Source: Paenibacillus pectinilyticus
GTDB lineage: Bacteria > Bacillota > Bacilli > Paenibacillales > NBRC-103111
Assembly: GCF_001700435.1 (NCBI RefSeq)
Contig: NZ_LYPC01000027.1
Span: 558,380 to 622,379 of the forward strand
Length of the DNA: 64,000 nt
Direction: 5' to 3'
The position numbers and the translations under genes are program-made. Below, piece after piece: positions 55,054-63,324 of this stretch. How positions within the stretch are numbered: the first letter of the stretch is position 1; every line of letters starts with the position of its first letter. The notes under the pieces were generated by a model. That model worked only from the letters and a program-made list of their open reading frames with translations. It was not told where the DNA came from and ran no database searches.

Positions 55054-56133
55054 ATGCAGAAGATTAATGTCGCGATCATCGGATGTGGCGGGATTGCAAC
55101 AGGAAAGCATTTACCCAGTTTGAGCAAAATAGAGCATGTCGCAATTATCGGATTTTTTGATATTTTTCGGACAAGTGCACAACAAGCAGCAGACAAATTT
55201 GGTGCTCCGGGCGCCAAAGTGTATGACGATTACCGTCAATTACTCGCGGATCCAGCAATCGATGTGGTTCACATTTGCACACCGAATGATACGCATGCGG
55301 AAATTTCGATAGCCGCTTTGGAAGCGGGCAAGCATGTGATGTGTGAGAAGCCGATGGCCAAGACAGCAGCAGATGCCCGTCGTATGGTGGAAGTAGCCAA
55401 ACGCACAGGGAAGAAGCTTACGATTGGATATAACAACCGTTTTCGCGCGGATAGTCAACATTTGAAACGTCTCGTTGAAGATGGTGAGTTGGGCGAAATT
55501 TATATGGCTAAAGCGCATGCTGTACGCAGGCGCGGCGTTCCAACTTGGGGCGTATTCCTGGATGAAGAGAAACAAGGTGGCGGGCCGCTGATCGACATTG
55601 GGACACATGCCCTCGATTTAACACTTTGGTTAATGAATAACTACGAACCTAAGGTAGTGCTGGGCACTGCTTATCATAAATTGTCACGCAAAAAGAATGC
55701 GGCGAACTCCTGGGGACCATGGGATCCAGAGAAATTCAAAGTAGAAGATTCGGCATTCGCCATGATCGTCATGAAGAACGGTGCAACCATTCTGGTAGAA
55801 GCAAGTTGGGCGCTGAATACGCTCGATACGAAGGAAGCCAAAAGTACGCTTTGCGGTACGGAAGGCGGCGCCGATATGCAGGATGGCCTCCGTATTAATG
55901 GGGAAAAGCACAGCCGCCTCTATGTCAATCAGATGCAGTTCGAAGCAAAGGGTGCGGATTTCTACGAAGGTAAGAAAGAATCGATGCAGGATAAAGAAAT
56001 CCGTATGTGGATCGATAGCGTTAGGAATGACACGGAGCCTGTTGTCACGCCAGAGCAATCCTGTGTGGTATCTGAGATTCTTGAAGCGATCTATGAATCG
56101 AATCGAACGGGGAAAGCTGTCTATTTTGACTAA
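55054..56133 (+). CDS. Gfo/Idh/MocA-family oxidoreductase (paralogue 1)
   Basis: A 359-residue NAD(P)-dependent sugar dehydrogenase-like protein. The cofactor motif is VAIIGCGGIATGKHLP, the catalytic Lys lies in MCEKPMAKT, and GPLIDIGTHALDLTLWLM supplies the Asp and His of the active site. The start at 55054 has GGGAGG upstream. A second Gfo/Idh gene follows after 27 bases, and the pair sits between an ABC importer and a lyase/GH105 pair. Likely substrates are sugars or sugar acids from the imported oligosaccharide; no specific reaction can be assigned. Confidence 0.9.
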   Translation: MQKINVAIIGCGGIATGKHLPSLSKIEHVAIIGFFDIFRTSAQQAADKFGAPGAKVYDDYRQLLADPAIDVVHICTPNDTHAEISIAALEAGKHVMCEKPMAKTAADARRMVEVAKRTGKKLTIGYNNRFRADSQHLKRLVEDGELGEIYMAKAHAVRRRGVPTWGVFLDEEKQGGGPLIDIGTHALDLTLWLMNNYEPKVVLGTAYHKLSRKKNAANSWGPWDPEKFKVEDSAFAMIVMKNGATILVEASWALNTLDTKEAKSTLCGTEGGADMQDGLRINGEKHSRLYVNQMQFEAKGADFYEGKKESMQDKEIRMWIDSVRNDTEPVVTPEQSCVVSEILEAIYESNRTGKAVYFD

Positions 56134-56160
56134 ATCATTTGGAAAAGAGGCCGAGGCACC

Positions 56161-57180
56161 ATGATTAGAGTTGCGATTTTGAGCTTCTGGCACGTCCATG
56201 CCAAAGATTACGCACGACTCGCTGTTGAACACGCGGATACAGAAATTGTTGCAGTATGGGACGAAATCCCTGACAGGGGACTGGAAAAGGCTGAAGAATA
56301 TGGGGTTCCTTTTTACAGTGATTTGGGAGAACTTCTCAGAAATTCTGAAATCGATGCTGTGATAGTGGTTACACCAACGAATATGCATCAAGAGGTGATG
56401 ATTGCAGCTGCTAAAGCAGGTAAGCACATTTTCACAGAAAAAGTTGTGGCGACGACCACCAAGGCATGCAATGAAATCCTTGCTGTCGTGGAGCAAACTG
56501 GCGTTAAGCTGGTCGTCTCTTTACCGCGGTTGTATATGGGCTTCACGCAAGCGGCGCATAAAGTCATTCGCGATGGCTCGCTGGGGACAGTAACGACCGT
56601 GCGGATCCGTCTTGCTCATAATGGTGCCTTGAGAACGGAGAAAAATCCAGATGGTGCACTTCCCGCTCATTTCTTCCATTTAGAGCAAACCGGCGGCGGT
56701 GCTCTGATGGATCTTGGCTGTCATCCGATGTACTTAACACGTCTGTTTCTAGGCTTGCCAGAAAGCGTAAGTGCTAGCTTCGGTTATATAACAGGGCGCG
56801 AAGTGGAAGATAGTGCAGTAGCAACACTGCGTTATCCAAGCGGAGCACTGGGGATAATTGAAGCGGGTTTCGTGAATAGCTACTCGCAATTCGACATCGA
56901 AATCCAAGGTACAGAGGGCAGTCTCCTGTATACTCGAACGGATGATCAATTGCGCATTCGCAGCGCTAAAATGGAAGCAGAAGGTGCTCCTGGTTGGCAT
57001 GTGGTCACAGATTTGCCGAAGCTGCCATCCCCCTTCGAGCAATGGGTTTCCCACATTCAGAACGGCACGTGGGCGAAAGAGAACATAGACCTCGCACGCG
57101 ACTTGACCCGCTTAATGGAAGCATCCACCCTATCAGCATGTTCGGGTGCCGCTGTGAAGCTGACTGACCTTTCGGAATAA
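56161..57180 (+). CDS. Gfo/Idh/MocA-family oxidoreductase (paralogue 2)
   Basis: A 339-residue protein, divergent from its neighbour. The N-terminus has VAILSFWHVHAKDYARLA rather than the usual GxGxxG, so the nucleotide-binding loop is altered. The motif region reads FTEKVVATTTKACNEI, where Val replaces the usual Pro after Lys. GGGALMDLGCHPMYLTRLFL carries the Asp/His residues. Such features occur in Gfo/Idh members of sugar-acid clusters. The atypical nucleotide loop means the cofactor preference, or even dehydrogenase activity, is uncertain. Confidence 0.85.
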   Translation: MIRVAILSFWHVHAKDYARLAVEHADTEIVAVWDEIPDRGLEKAEEYGVPFYSDLGELLRNSEIDAVIVVTPTNMHQEVMIAAAKAGKHIFTEKVVATTTKACNEILAVVEQTGVKLVVSLPRLYMGFTQAAHKVIRDGSLGTVTTVRIRLAHNGALRTEKNPDGALPAHFFHLEQTGGGALMDLGCHPMYLTRLFLGLPESVSASFGYITGREVEDSAVATLRYPSGALGIIEAGFVNSYSQFDIEIQGTEGSLLYTRTDDQLRIRSAKMEAEGAPGWHVVTDLPKLPSPFEQWVSHIQNGTWAKENIDLARDLTRLMEASTLSACSGAAVKLTDLSE

Positions 57181-57191
57181 AAGCAGCGCAC

Positions 57192-57255
57192 AAGGAAAGG
57201 CCAGATGCTCCCCTTCATAGTAAGGAGGGAAATTCTGACCTTTCTTTATTTTTTT
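57192..57255 (+). terminator. long imperfect hairpin with T-tract
   Basis: AAGGAAAGGCCAGA pairs with TCTGACCTTTCTTT (one mismatch, one wobble), enclosing an inner TCCCCTT/AGGAGGGA stem. A T-rich tract follows, just before the ribosome site of the next gene. It may be a partial terminator or attenuator between the Gfo/Idh pair and the isomerase operon. Confidence 0.7.
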
Positions 57256-57280
57256 AATAAAATTTCTAGGAGGAAGAGAC

Positions 57281-58255
57281 ATGATCGATAAAGGCGAGTA
57301 TTCCTTCTCAACGTGCTGGAACATCAAGAAGCATACGATCGGCAGGAACATGATTGAGGAAATTAAAGAGCTGGGCTTTCGCAATGTCGAGCTTAACTAT
57401 AACGTAACCGAAGAAATGATGACAACGATCGAGCCTATGATTGAAAAGGGAGAAATTGGTGTTTCGAGTGTGCATAACGTGTTTCCGTTCATCAATGACA
57501 AAGACTATGATACAGATTCCGTCATGCTCGGCTTCGATGATGAGGAGAAGCGTAAGCGCTCCATAGAACTGCTTATTCGATCGATGGAATATGCACACCG
57601 TTATGGCGCCAAAGCCGTAGTTGTGCACCCAGGTGAAGTTCCTTTTGACTATAACATTGATATTGATTTAAAGAAGCTTTATAGGGACCATGGCAAGGAT
57701 TCAACTGAATATCAAAAGTTGTGGCGCGTCATGATTGAACGTCGGGACCGGTTGAGTCCACGGTATACGCGAAGAATTCAAGAAAGTCTGGAAGTTGTTA
57801 GTGAGCATGCTGCCAAAAAAGGCTGGGACATCGCGATCGGCATTGAAACGCGCTCCAGATCGTATCAGATGCCTTCTTTGATGGAAGCTTTAACGATTTG
57901 TGAGAACCTGGCGGGCAGCCCGGTCTATTTATGGTACGATATCGGCCACGCCATGATGATGGATAGAATGGGCTTGTACGATAACCTCAAAGAGCTGCAA
58001 GACGTGAAGAAATACATCTATGGTGTACACATCCATGAGACTCTTGAGCTGGCTGATCATTGGTGTCCCTATGTGCATAGCAAAGATATGACCTATTTTG
58101 ATCATTTCCTCGAAGCCATTGATGGTGCCAAGGTCAAAGTATATGAACTAAAGGCCTTGTGTGAGCCAGGGGAAATTCATGAAAGTCACAACCTCATTAC
58201 AAGTAAAATCGCAGCTATGAAAGGGGAAGGTGACAGATATGGACGCTATCTATAA
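57281..58255 (+). CDS. sugar phosphate isomerase/epimerase-like TIM barrel
   Basis: A 324-residue xylose-isomerase-like barrel. Motifs: FRNVELNYNVTEEMM, AKAVVVHPGEVPFDYN, DIAIGIETRSRSYQMPS, LWYDIGHAMMM, and YGVHIHETLELADHWCP for the metal-site Glu, Asp and His residues. AGGAGG lies 7-8 bases upstream. Its end overlaps the start of the lyase-like gene at 58239 by 17 bases. It probably isomerises or epimerises a sugar or sugar acid from the same pathway; the exact substrate is unknown. Confidence 0.85.
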   Translation: MIDKGEYSFSTCWNIKKHTIGRNMIEEIKELGFRNVELNYNVTEEMMTTIEPMIEKGEIGVSSVHNVFPFINDKDYDTDSVMLGFDDEEKRKRSIELLIRSMEYAHRYGAKAVVVHPGEVPFDYNIDIDLKKLYRDHGKDSTEYQKLWRVMIERRDRLSPRYTRRIQESLEVVSEHAAKKGWDIAIGIETRSRSYQMPSLMEALTICENLAGSPVYLWYDIGHAMMMDRMGLYDNLKELQDVKKYIYGVHIHETLELADHWCPYVHSKDMTYFDHFLEAIDGAKVKVYELKALCEPGEIHESHNLITSKIAAMKGEGDRYGRYL

Positions 58256-59978
58256 TCGCTTAGTAAGGCTGAATGATGAACAAACAGAAGCTTCCCTTCT
58301 GAAACAAATCCTTGATCCATTATCCAAATATTACGGCGGTATCCTAGATGAGACGGGGATTGCTCGTGCTAATCATATGAGCACGCCTCGAATGATAGCG
58401 GGATGGGTTTCTGCTCTGGTTAATCCAGATTCACGTTATTATCATGATCGTTTTCTGTTGAATGCTTTAGACAAAGCGGCTGCGTTCATGCTGAACAGAC
58501 AGCATCCAGACGGTACGGTATCACTCGGCTCAACGAATTATAATTCTCCCCCGGATACAGCGTTCGTGGTAGGGGGTGTCACCCAGATGTATCAGCTGCT
58601 TCATAAGCATGATTGGCCAGAAGCGGCTCCTGTCGTGGTCAAATTGAAGCTCTTCCTTGAACGAACCCTACCCGCTATGCTAACTGGCGGCTGTCACACC
58701 CCGAACCATCGTTGGGTGCTTACTGCTGCACTTGCCTTGTTGCATGACATTTTCCCGCGTCCTGAACTGATGGAAAGAGCGGAAGACTGGCTGGCAGAAG
58801 GATTGGACATCACCGAAGATGGTGAGTGGACTGAGCGCAGCAACGGGATTTACAACGCTGTTAGTGATATTGCTCTGTATCATACGGGACGTCTGATGAA
58901 CCGCCCTGAATTAATCGATTGTGTGCGTCGCAATCTGCGGATGATGATGTATTTGATCCATCCATCAGGTGAAGTAGTAACGGATTATTCCGGCCGACAA
59001 GATTTCGGTCAGATTGCAACGATGGCGAATTACTTTCCGATTTATCGCTTGATGGCGGCATACGACAAGGACCCTTTGTTTGCATCAATGGCTGACTACT
59101 CGGCATCATTCCTCACTGGCTTCCATGAGGGCGTGAACAACCATCCGATGTTGCATATGTTGGTGTATCCAGAAGCCGATATCACTCGATTAGAACGAAC
59201 ACCGCTGCTGGATCGATATGTGAAAGTGTTAAATGAACAGCATCCGATAAAGGAACATTTGAACGGAATTGATGATGTCGGCCATCATATGCAAATTCAA
59301 CATAGCGCTATGCATCTCACATTCGGAGCTCCCGTAGTTCGCATCCGTGATCTCGACCAAAGCGTAACGATCATGTCGCAAACACCATCATTCTTTTCAC
59401 TTCGTCATGGCAAAGCAAGACTGCTCGGTATCAAGCTGGCAACGTCGTTCTCACCTGGGATCGTGAAGTTCTCCAATCTGACAGCTGGCGAAGGTGTCTA
59501 TAAACTTGAATCTATTTTGGAAAAAGGCTACAACGGTCCAATTCCGCGCCAATTACTGCCTGCTGGCGTGGAGGGCTCAACACTCAGCCCATGGTATTTG
59601 CTTCCGCATCATCATCGGCCGATGACCCATCTCCAGAAGCTGGAGCTGCAAGCAGAAATCAGGCATGGAGATTCCGAGTGGACGATTCATGTATCCTCTG
59701 ACGAGCGTGAAGATGTCTTCACGCAATTGACCTTCATTTTTGGGAGCGAAGGGACGTTAAGCGGTCATAATTTAGTGGCAGGTGAAGAAGGTAAGTACTT
59801 CCTCCAAAGCGGAGCCGTGAAGTACGAGGCAGACGGTGATGTGATTGAAATATCTTCAGGAGCCTATGAGCATATCCTGCCTATCGTCCGTGAGGATCAC
59901 CATCCCTCAGGCTGTCAATATGTCCACGTCAACTTGGTGACACCTTATGATCGGACTTTTAAGATCCGTCTACGGTAG
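58239..59978 (+). CDS. lyase-like (alpha/alpha) barrel protein, function unassigned
   Basis: A 579-residue protein without a signal peptide. Residues about 10-330 form an alpha-helical toroid-like region with CHTPNHRWVLTAALALLHDIF, DGEWTERSNGIYNAV and GEVVTDYSGRQDFGQIATMANY. Residues about 340-579 form a beta-sandwich (APVVRIRDLDQSVTIMSQTP, LSPWYLLPHHHRPM). This two-part plan, with an Asn-His pair and Tyr residues in the toroid, resembles polysaccharide lyases of the heparinase/alginate-lyase type, but I cannot place it in a family. The next gene is GH105-like, which normally acts on lyase products. ATG 58239 follows AAGGTGA; a GTG at 58230 is an alternative start. Confidence 0.6.
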   Translation: MDAIYNRLVRLNDEQTEASLLKQILDPLSKYYGGILDETGIARANHMSTPRMIAGWVSALVNPDSRYYHDRFLLNALDKAAAFMLNRQHPDGTVSLGSTNYNSPPDTAFVVGGVTQMYQLLHKHDWPEAAPVVVKLKLFLERTLPAMLTGGCHTPNHRWVLTAALALLHDIFPRPELMERAEDWLAEGLDITEDGEWTERSNGIYNAVSDIALYHTGRLMNRPELIDCVRRNLRMMMYLIHPSGEVVTDYSGRQDFGQIATMANYFPIYRLMAAYDKDPLFASMADYSASFLTGFHEGVNNHPMLHMLVYPEADITRLERTPLLDRYVKVLNEQHPIKEHLNGIDDVGHHMQIQHSAMHLTFGAPVVRIRDLDQSVTIMSQTPSFFSLRHGKARLLGIKLATSFSPGIVKFSNLTAGEGVYKLESILEKGYNGPIPRQLLPAGVEGSTLSPWYLLPHHHRPMTHLQKLELQAEIRHGDSEWTIHVSSDEREDVFTQLTFIFGSEGTLSGHNLVAGEEGKYFLQSGAVKYEADGDVIEISSGAYEHILPIVREDHHPSGCQYVHVNLVTPYDRTFKIRLR

Positions 59979-59992
59979 AAAGGAAGTTCATT

Positions 59993-62233
59993 ATGACGAT
60001 CTATTTTAATGAGCAAGAGAGTATACAAGCCCGCTTAGGGAATGACGATAAACAAACGTTGAAAGTGCTTGCAGATCGCTACATGGGTGCAAATCCGCCT
60101 GTTCCTTTCGCATTTCGAGCTTTCAGCCGAGCAGGCATTATGCAAAACGAAAAGGGGCTGTTTGATCTCGATTTGGGACGCAGATTTCCGGAGGCGAAGC
60201 CTGGTCAGTTTTCTTATGCGTATGCCTTAGTCTGGAGTGATGGAGAACGCAACTTGGATTTGTTGGTAAGCTGTTTAGGGCCGATCCAATTTTATTTTAA
60301 CGATGAGCTGGCGTTTCGCTCCACTGTGATTGATGAGATCAAGCCAGATGCCATGGTCAAACTGAACGTTAACTTCGTAAAAGGTTGGAATCGCCTCTTC
60401 ATCAAAGCCAAGCATACCGTTGCTGGTTTCGGGTGCCTATTCGGCTCAGATGAAGCGAAAGTGCGCATTCTGAACGTGCTCGCGCCGTTTACCGAGCGTA
60501 AAGGTCAAGCAGGTTGGGTGTTTTCAAAGCCGGTGGACACCGATATTTTCGAGGGGCGTTCGTTACCCGATGCGATGTCCTCGGAAACGAATAACGGCTT
60601 GGGTTGGCTGCCGAACTGCGAGTGGACCGAAGCTGAGCGATCTGAGCCTGCTTGCGAGCGATTATTTGGCATACAGCCTGGTAAGCAAGTATTTGCCTGG
60701 ACGAAGTTGAATCATGTATCTCCAAGCCGGGATGTTTGTTTATTAAAAGGTCAAGCGTCTGGTCCATTAACCATATGGCTGGAAGGCAAGCAAGTCGTGG
60801 ATCTTGCAGCTGAAGGCAGCTACTCAGTGGAGGTGCCGCTTTCATTTGGTCAGCATCATCTCTTGATTCGGAGTGTTTGTGGCCGCAGCTCTTGGGGCTT
60901 CACATTCGAAGCAACAATAGGTGGAGAAGTTGTTTCCCTTGGTGCGCCGCATCAGGTTCATGGTAATGATGAGCCTTGGTTGTATTTAGGACCGCTAGAA
61001 GCTAATGTCGCGTTAACCTACGAGGAAGTGGTAAGGACAGATCATCCTTTCGTGGTGGATATTCATTCGAATGACAGGACCTATTGGCGCTTAGACCGTC
61101 CTGATACTTGGATTCGTCCCTATTATGAGAATGCCATGCTCAGCAATAAGTGGACAGTGGGCAATGTGACCAATTATGCGCGTTGGGATTACCCGCTCGG
61201 GGTTACGATTTATGGATTGCTGCAAACAGGCCGCGTATTGAATCGAGCTGATATGACGGCTTATGCGCTTCATCATGTTCAAAGCTGTACCGATATGTTT
61301 GAGTACTCCCTGTGGGATCGTGAGCAGTATGGGTTCCCCGCCATTAATCAACAATTGGTCATGATGAAAATGCTTGATAACTGCGGCTCCTTTGGATCTG
61401 CGATGCTGGAGGCCTATCAAGAAAATCAGGATCAAGGCTTCATGCCGATTGCACACCGTATCGCCGATTTTATTCTGCACAGGTTAGAACGTAAGGAGGA
61501 TGGAGCTTTCTACCGGATTTGTCAGGACGAGTACTCAGAGAATACGATGTGGGCTGACGACCTCTACATGAGCACACCATTCTTGTGCCGCTATGCGCGG
61601 ATCACTGGCAATAGCGAAGCCTTAGATGAAGCAGCCAAGCAGTTCCTACTGTTTCGTAAGTATCTGTACATGCCGGAAGAGCGAATCATGTCGCATGTAT
61701 TTGATTTTAAATATGGCATGCCAACAGGAATTCCGTGGGGGCGTGGAAATGGCTGGACACTTTTTTCACTAACTGAAGTATTAGAGGCGTTGCCTTTAAC
61801 ACATGAAGCACGTCCGGCGCTGATCGATTTCTTTAACGAGCTGTGTAACGGATATGCGGAGCTTCAGGCTGAAAGCGGCTTATGGCATCAAGTGTTGAAC
61901 GATCCAGATGCCTACGAAGAAGCCTCTTGTACAGCGATGTTTGCCTATGCGTTTGCACGAGGTCTGCGTTTTGGATGGCTTCATGAGCCGAAACGTTTCA
62001 TTCAAGCAGCATTGAAGGCATGGGATGGATTAACTCGGATTGCAATTGATGCCCAGGGAAATGTACACGGGGTTTGCAGTGGTTCTAGATATGCATTTAC
62101 TTCTGATTATTACAAAAAAGACCTGCTCACCGTCACGAATGATAACCATGGTGTGGGGATTATGATGTTAGCGGGTACAGAAGTGGTGAGATTGAAGGCA
62201 TGGCTGGGGCAGGCACCATCGTTAGATGTTTAG
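59993..62233 (+). CDS. GH105/GH88-type unsaturated uronyl hydrolase with N-terminal beta domains
   Basis: A 746-residue protein. The C-terminal half (about residues 390-735) is a six-helical-hairpin barrel: RWDYPLGVTIYGLL, NTMWADDLYMSTPFLCRYA with the catalytic Asp, GIPWGRGNGWTLFSLTEVLE, GLWHQVLNDPDAYEEASCTA. This is the YteR-like pattern of hydrolases that remove unsaturated uronic acids left by lyases. Residues 1-390 carry extra beta-sandwich modules not present in the 370-residue stand-alone enzymes, so the protein is about twice the usual size. No signal peptide is seen. It lies 14 bases after the lyase-like gene and is the last in the operon. Confidence 0.87.
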   Translation: MTIYFNEQESIQARLGNDDKQTLKVLADRYMGANPPVPFAFRAFSRAGIMQNEKGLFDLDLGRRFPEAKPGQFSYAYALVWSDGERNLDLLVSCLGPIQFYFNDELAFRSTVIDEIKPDAMVKLNVNFVKGWNRLFIKAKHTVAGFGCLFGSDEAKVRILNVLAPFTERKGQAGWVFSKPVDTDIFEGRSLPDAMSSETNNGLGWLPNCEWTEAERSEPACERLFGIQPGKQVFAWTKLNHVSPSRDVCLLKGQASGPLTIWLEGKQVVDLAAEGSYSVEVPLSFGQHHLLIRSVCGRSSWGFTFEATIGGEVVSLGAPHQVHGNDEPWLYLGPLEANVALTYEEVVRTDHPFVVDIHSNDRTYWRLDRPDTWIRPYYENAMLSNKWTVGNVTNYARWDYPLGVTIYGLLQTGRVLNRADMTAYALHHVQSCTDMFEYSLWDREQYGFPAINQQLVMMKMLDNCGSFGSAMLEAYQENQDQGFMPIAHRIADFILHRLERKEDGAFYRICQDEYSENTMWADDLYMSTPFLCRYARITGNSEALDEAAKQFLLFRKYLYMPEERIMSHVFDFKYGMPTGIPWGRGNGWTLFSLTEVLEALPLTHEARPALIDFFNELCNGYAELQAESGLWHQVLNDPDAYEEASCTAMFAYAFARGLRFGWLHEPKRFIQAALKAWDGLTRIAIDAQGNVHGVCSGSRYAFTSDYYKKDLLTVTNDNHGVGIMMLAGTEVVRLKAWLGQAPSLDV

Positions 62234-62280
62234 TATCGGGAGTATTGTTGAACAAGTTGTAAATCTAACATGTTAAAGTA

Positions 62281-62318
62281 AGAGCATTTCTTAGTTATTG
62301 AGAAATGCTCTTTATTTA
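62281..62318 (+). terminator. terminator after the GH105-like gene
   Basis: AGAGCATTTCT and AGAAATGCTCT form an 11-bp perfect stem around a 9-base loop, with a T-rich tail. Confidence 0.92.
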
Positions 62319-62379
62319 TGTTGAAATTAGTTGGATATTATAATAACAATAATAACGGGGTGGAAACGATACAAATTTA

Positions 62380-62408
62380 TTGTAAAACGATAAATCGTAT
62401 GCTAAAAT
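62380..62408 (+). promoter_or_regulatory. promoter with embedded operator for the DUF2975/XRE pair
   Basis: TTGTAA (62380) and TAAAAT (62403) are separated by 17 bases, with TGC before the -10. The spacer contains the perfect palindrome ACGATAAATCGT (62387-62398). AACGATA is also found 21 bases upstream. Placement inside the core promoter suggests repression, probably by the XRE protein of the same operon. Confidence 0.6.
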
Positions 62409-62441
62409 CATTTTGTTATTAAAATTAGAGAGGTGTATGAA

Positions 62442-62927
62442 ATGATTGTTAAACGAGGTTCAACTACTTTCTTAAAGGTCATTATTTTTCTGGCTGGAAT
62501 TGCCGTGCTTGCTTTGTGTATATTTGTAGTGCCTCACATAGCGAATTTCGCAGCAGAATCGTATCCAGATATGGCCCCAATGAAATATCTAGTCTTCACC
62601 GTGATGTATGGAGCGGCTGTGCCTTTTTACATTGCTCTCTATCAGGCTTTCAATCTTTTACGGTACATTGACAGGAACACGGCGTTCTCGGAATTATCGG
62701 TAAAGGCGTTAAAGAACATTAAGTACTGTGCGATTATAATCAGTGGTGTGTATGTATTAGGTATGCCACTCTTCCGTTTTATTGCGAAAAAAGTTGACCC
62801 TCCTGTTGGATTATTGGGACTCATCATCATTTTTGCTTCGTTGGTTATCGCTGTTTTTGCGGCTATTCTCCAACGACTTCTACAAGAAGCGATTAACATA
62901 AAATCTGAAAATGATTTGACGGTCTGA
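62442..62927 (+). CDS. DUF2975 membrane protein
   Basis: A 161-residue protein with four predicted membrane segments (about residues 10-32, 48-70, 92-112, 120-145), as in the DUF2975 family. Its function is not established. AGAGG lies 8 bases before ATG 62442; a GTG at 62433 in frame is less likely. It is paired with a small XRE regulator whose start lies 10 bases after its stop, an arrangement common for DUF2975 genes in Firmicutes. Confidence 0.82.
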   Translation: MIVKRGSTTFLKVIIFLAGIAVLALCIFVVPHIANFAAESYPDMAPMKYLVFTVMYGAAVPFYIALYQAFNLLRYIDRNTAFSELSVKALKNIKYCAIIISGVYVLGMPLFRFIAKKVDPPVGLLGLIIIFASLVIAVFAAILQRLLQEAINIKSENDLTV

Positions 62928-62937
62928 GGTGGAGAAT

Positions 62938-63156
62938 ATGGCAATTATCATTAATATTGATGTGATGTTAGCAAAGCGGAAAATGAGCGTAACGGAGCTT
63001 TCGGAGAGAGTTGGAATTACGATGGCGAATCTTTCCATTCTGAAAAATGGGAAGGCAAAAGCGGTTCGTTTTTCAACACTAGAAGCGATATGTAAGGCTT
63101 TGGATTGTCAGCCAGGTGATATTTTGGAGTACAACAGCGACGAAGACAAGGAATAA
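62938..63156 (+). CDS. small XRE-family regulator (YozG-like)
   Basis: A 72-residue single-domain helix-turn-helix protein: MLAKRKMSVTELSERVGITMANLSILKNGKAKAVRFSTLEAICKALDCQPGDILEY. The length and C-terminal DILEY end match the small Cro/C1-type regulators partnered with DUF2975. GAGGTGG lies upstream of the ATG at 62938; a GTG start at 62929 is possible. It probably binds the palindrome in its own promoter. Confidence 0.88.
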   Translation: MAIIINIDVMLAKRKMSVTELSERVGITMANLSILKNGKAKAVRFSTLEAICKALDCQPGDILEYNSDEDKE

Positions 63157-63271
63157 TAGACAAGCATTAAAAAGATAAGCAATAAAAGACAACCTATTTA
63201 TTGAACTACTATGGAAATTGAATAGCAGGCTGTCGAAGGAAACCTGAACCTAACGGGTAAAACAGCTCAAT

Positions 63272-63299
63272 GAACCGCCTTTTACTCAGGGCGGTTTTT
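63272..63299 (+). terminator. terminator after the DUF2975/XRE operon
   Basis: AACCGCC pairs with GGCGGTT around a 9-base loop, followed by TTTC. It lies 115 bases after the XRE stop and just before the repeat array. Confidence 0.8.
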
Positions 63300-63324
63300 C
63301 GTGTTCAAATATTAAGACTTTAAT

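Noticed and set aside
55684-56496. 270-residue open frame on the minus strand
   Set aside because: It lies antisense to two Gfo/Idh genes that show clear motifs and ribosome sites, and it has no recognisable domain of its own.
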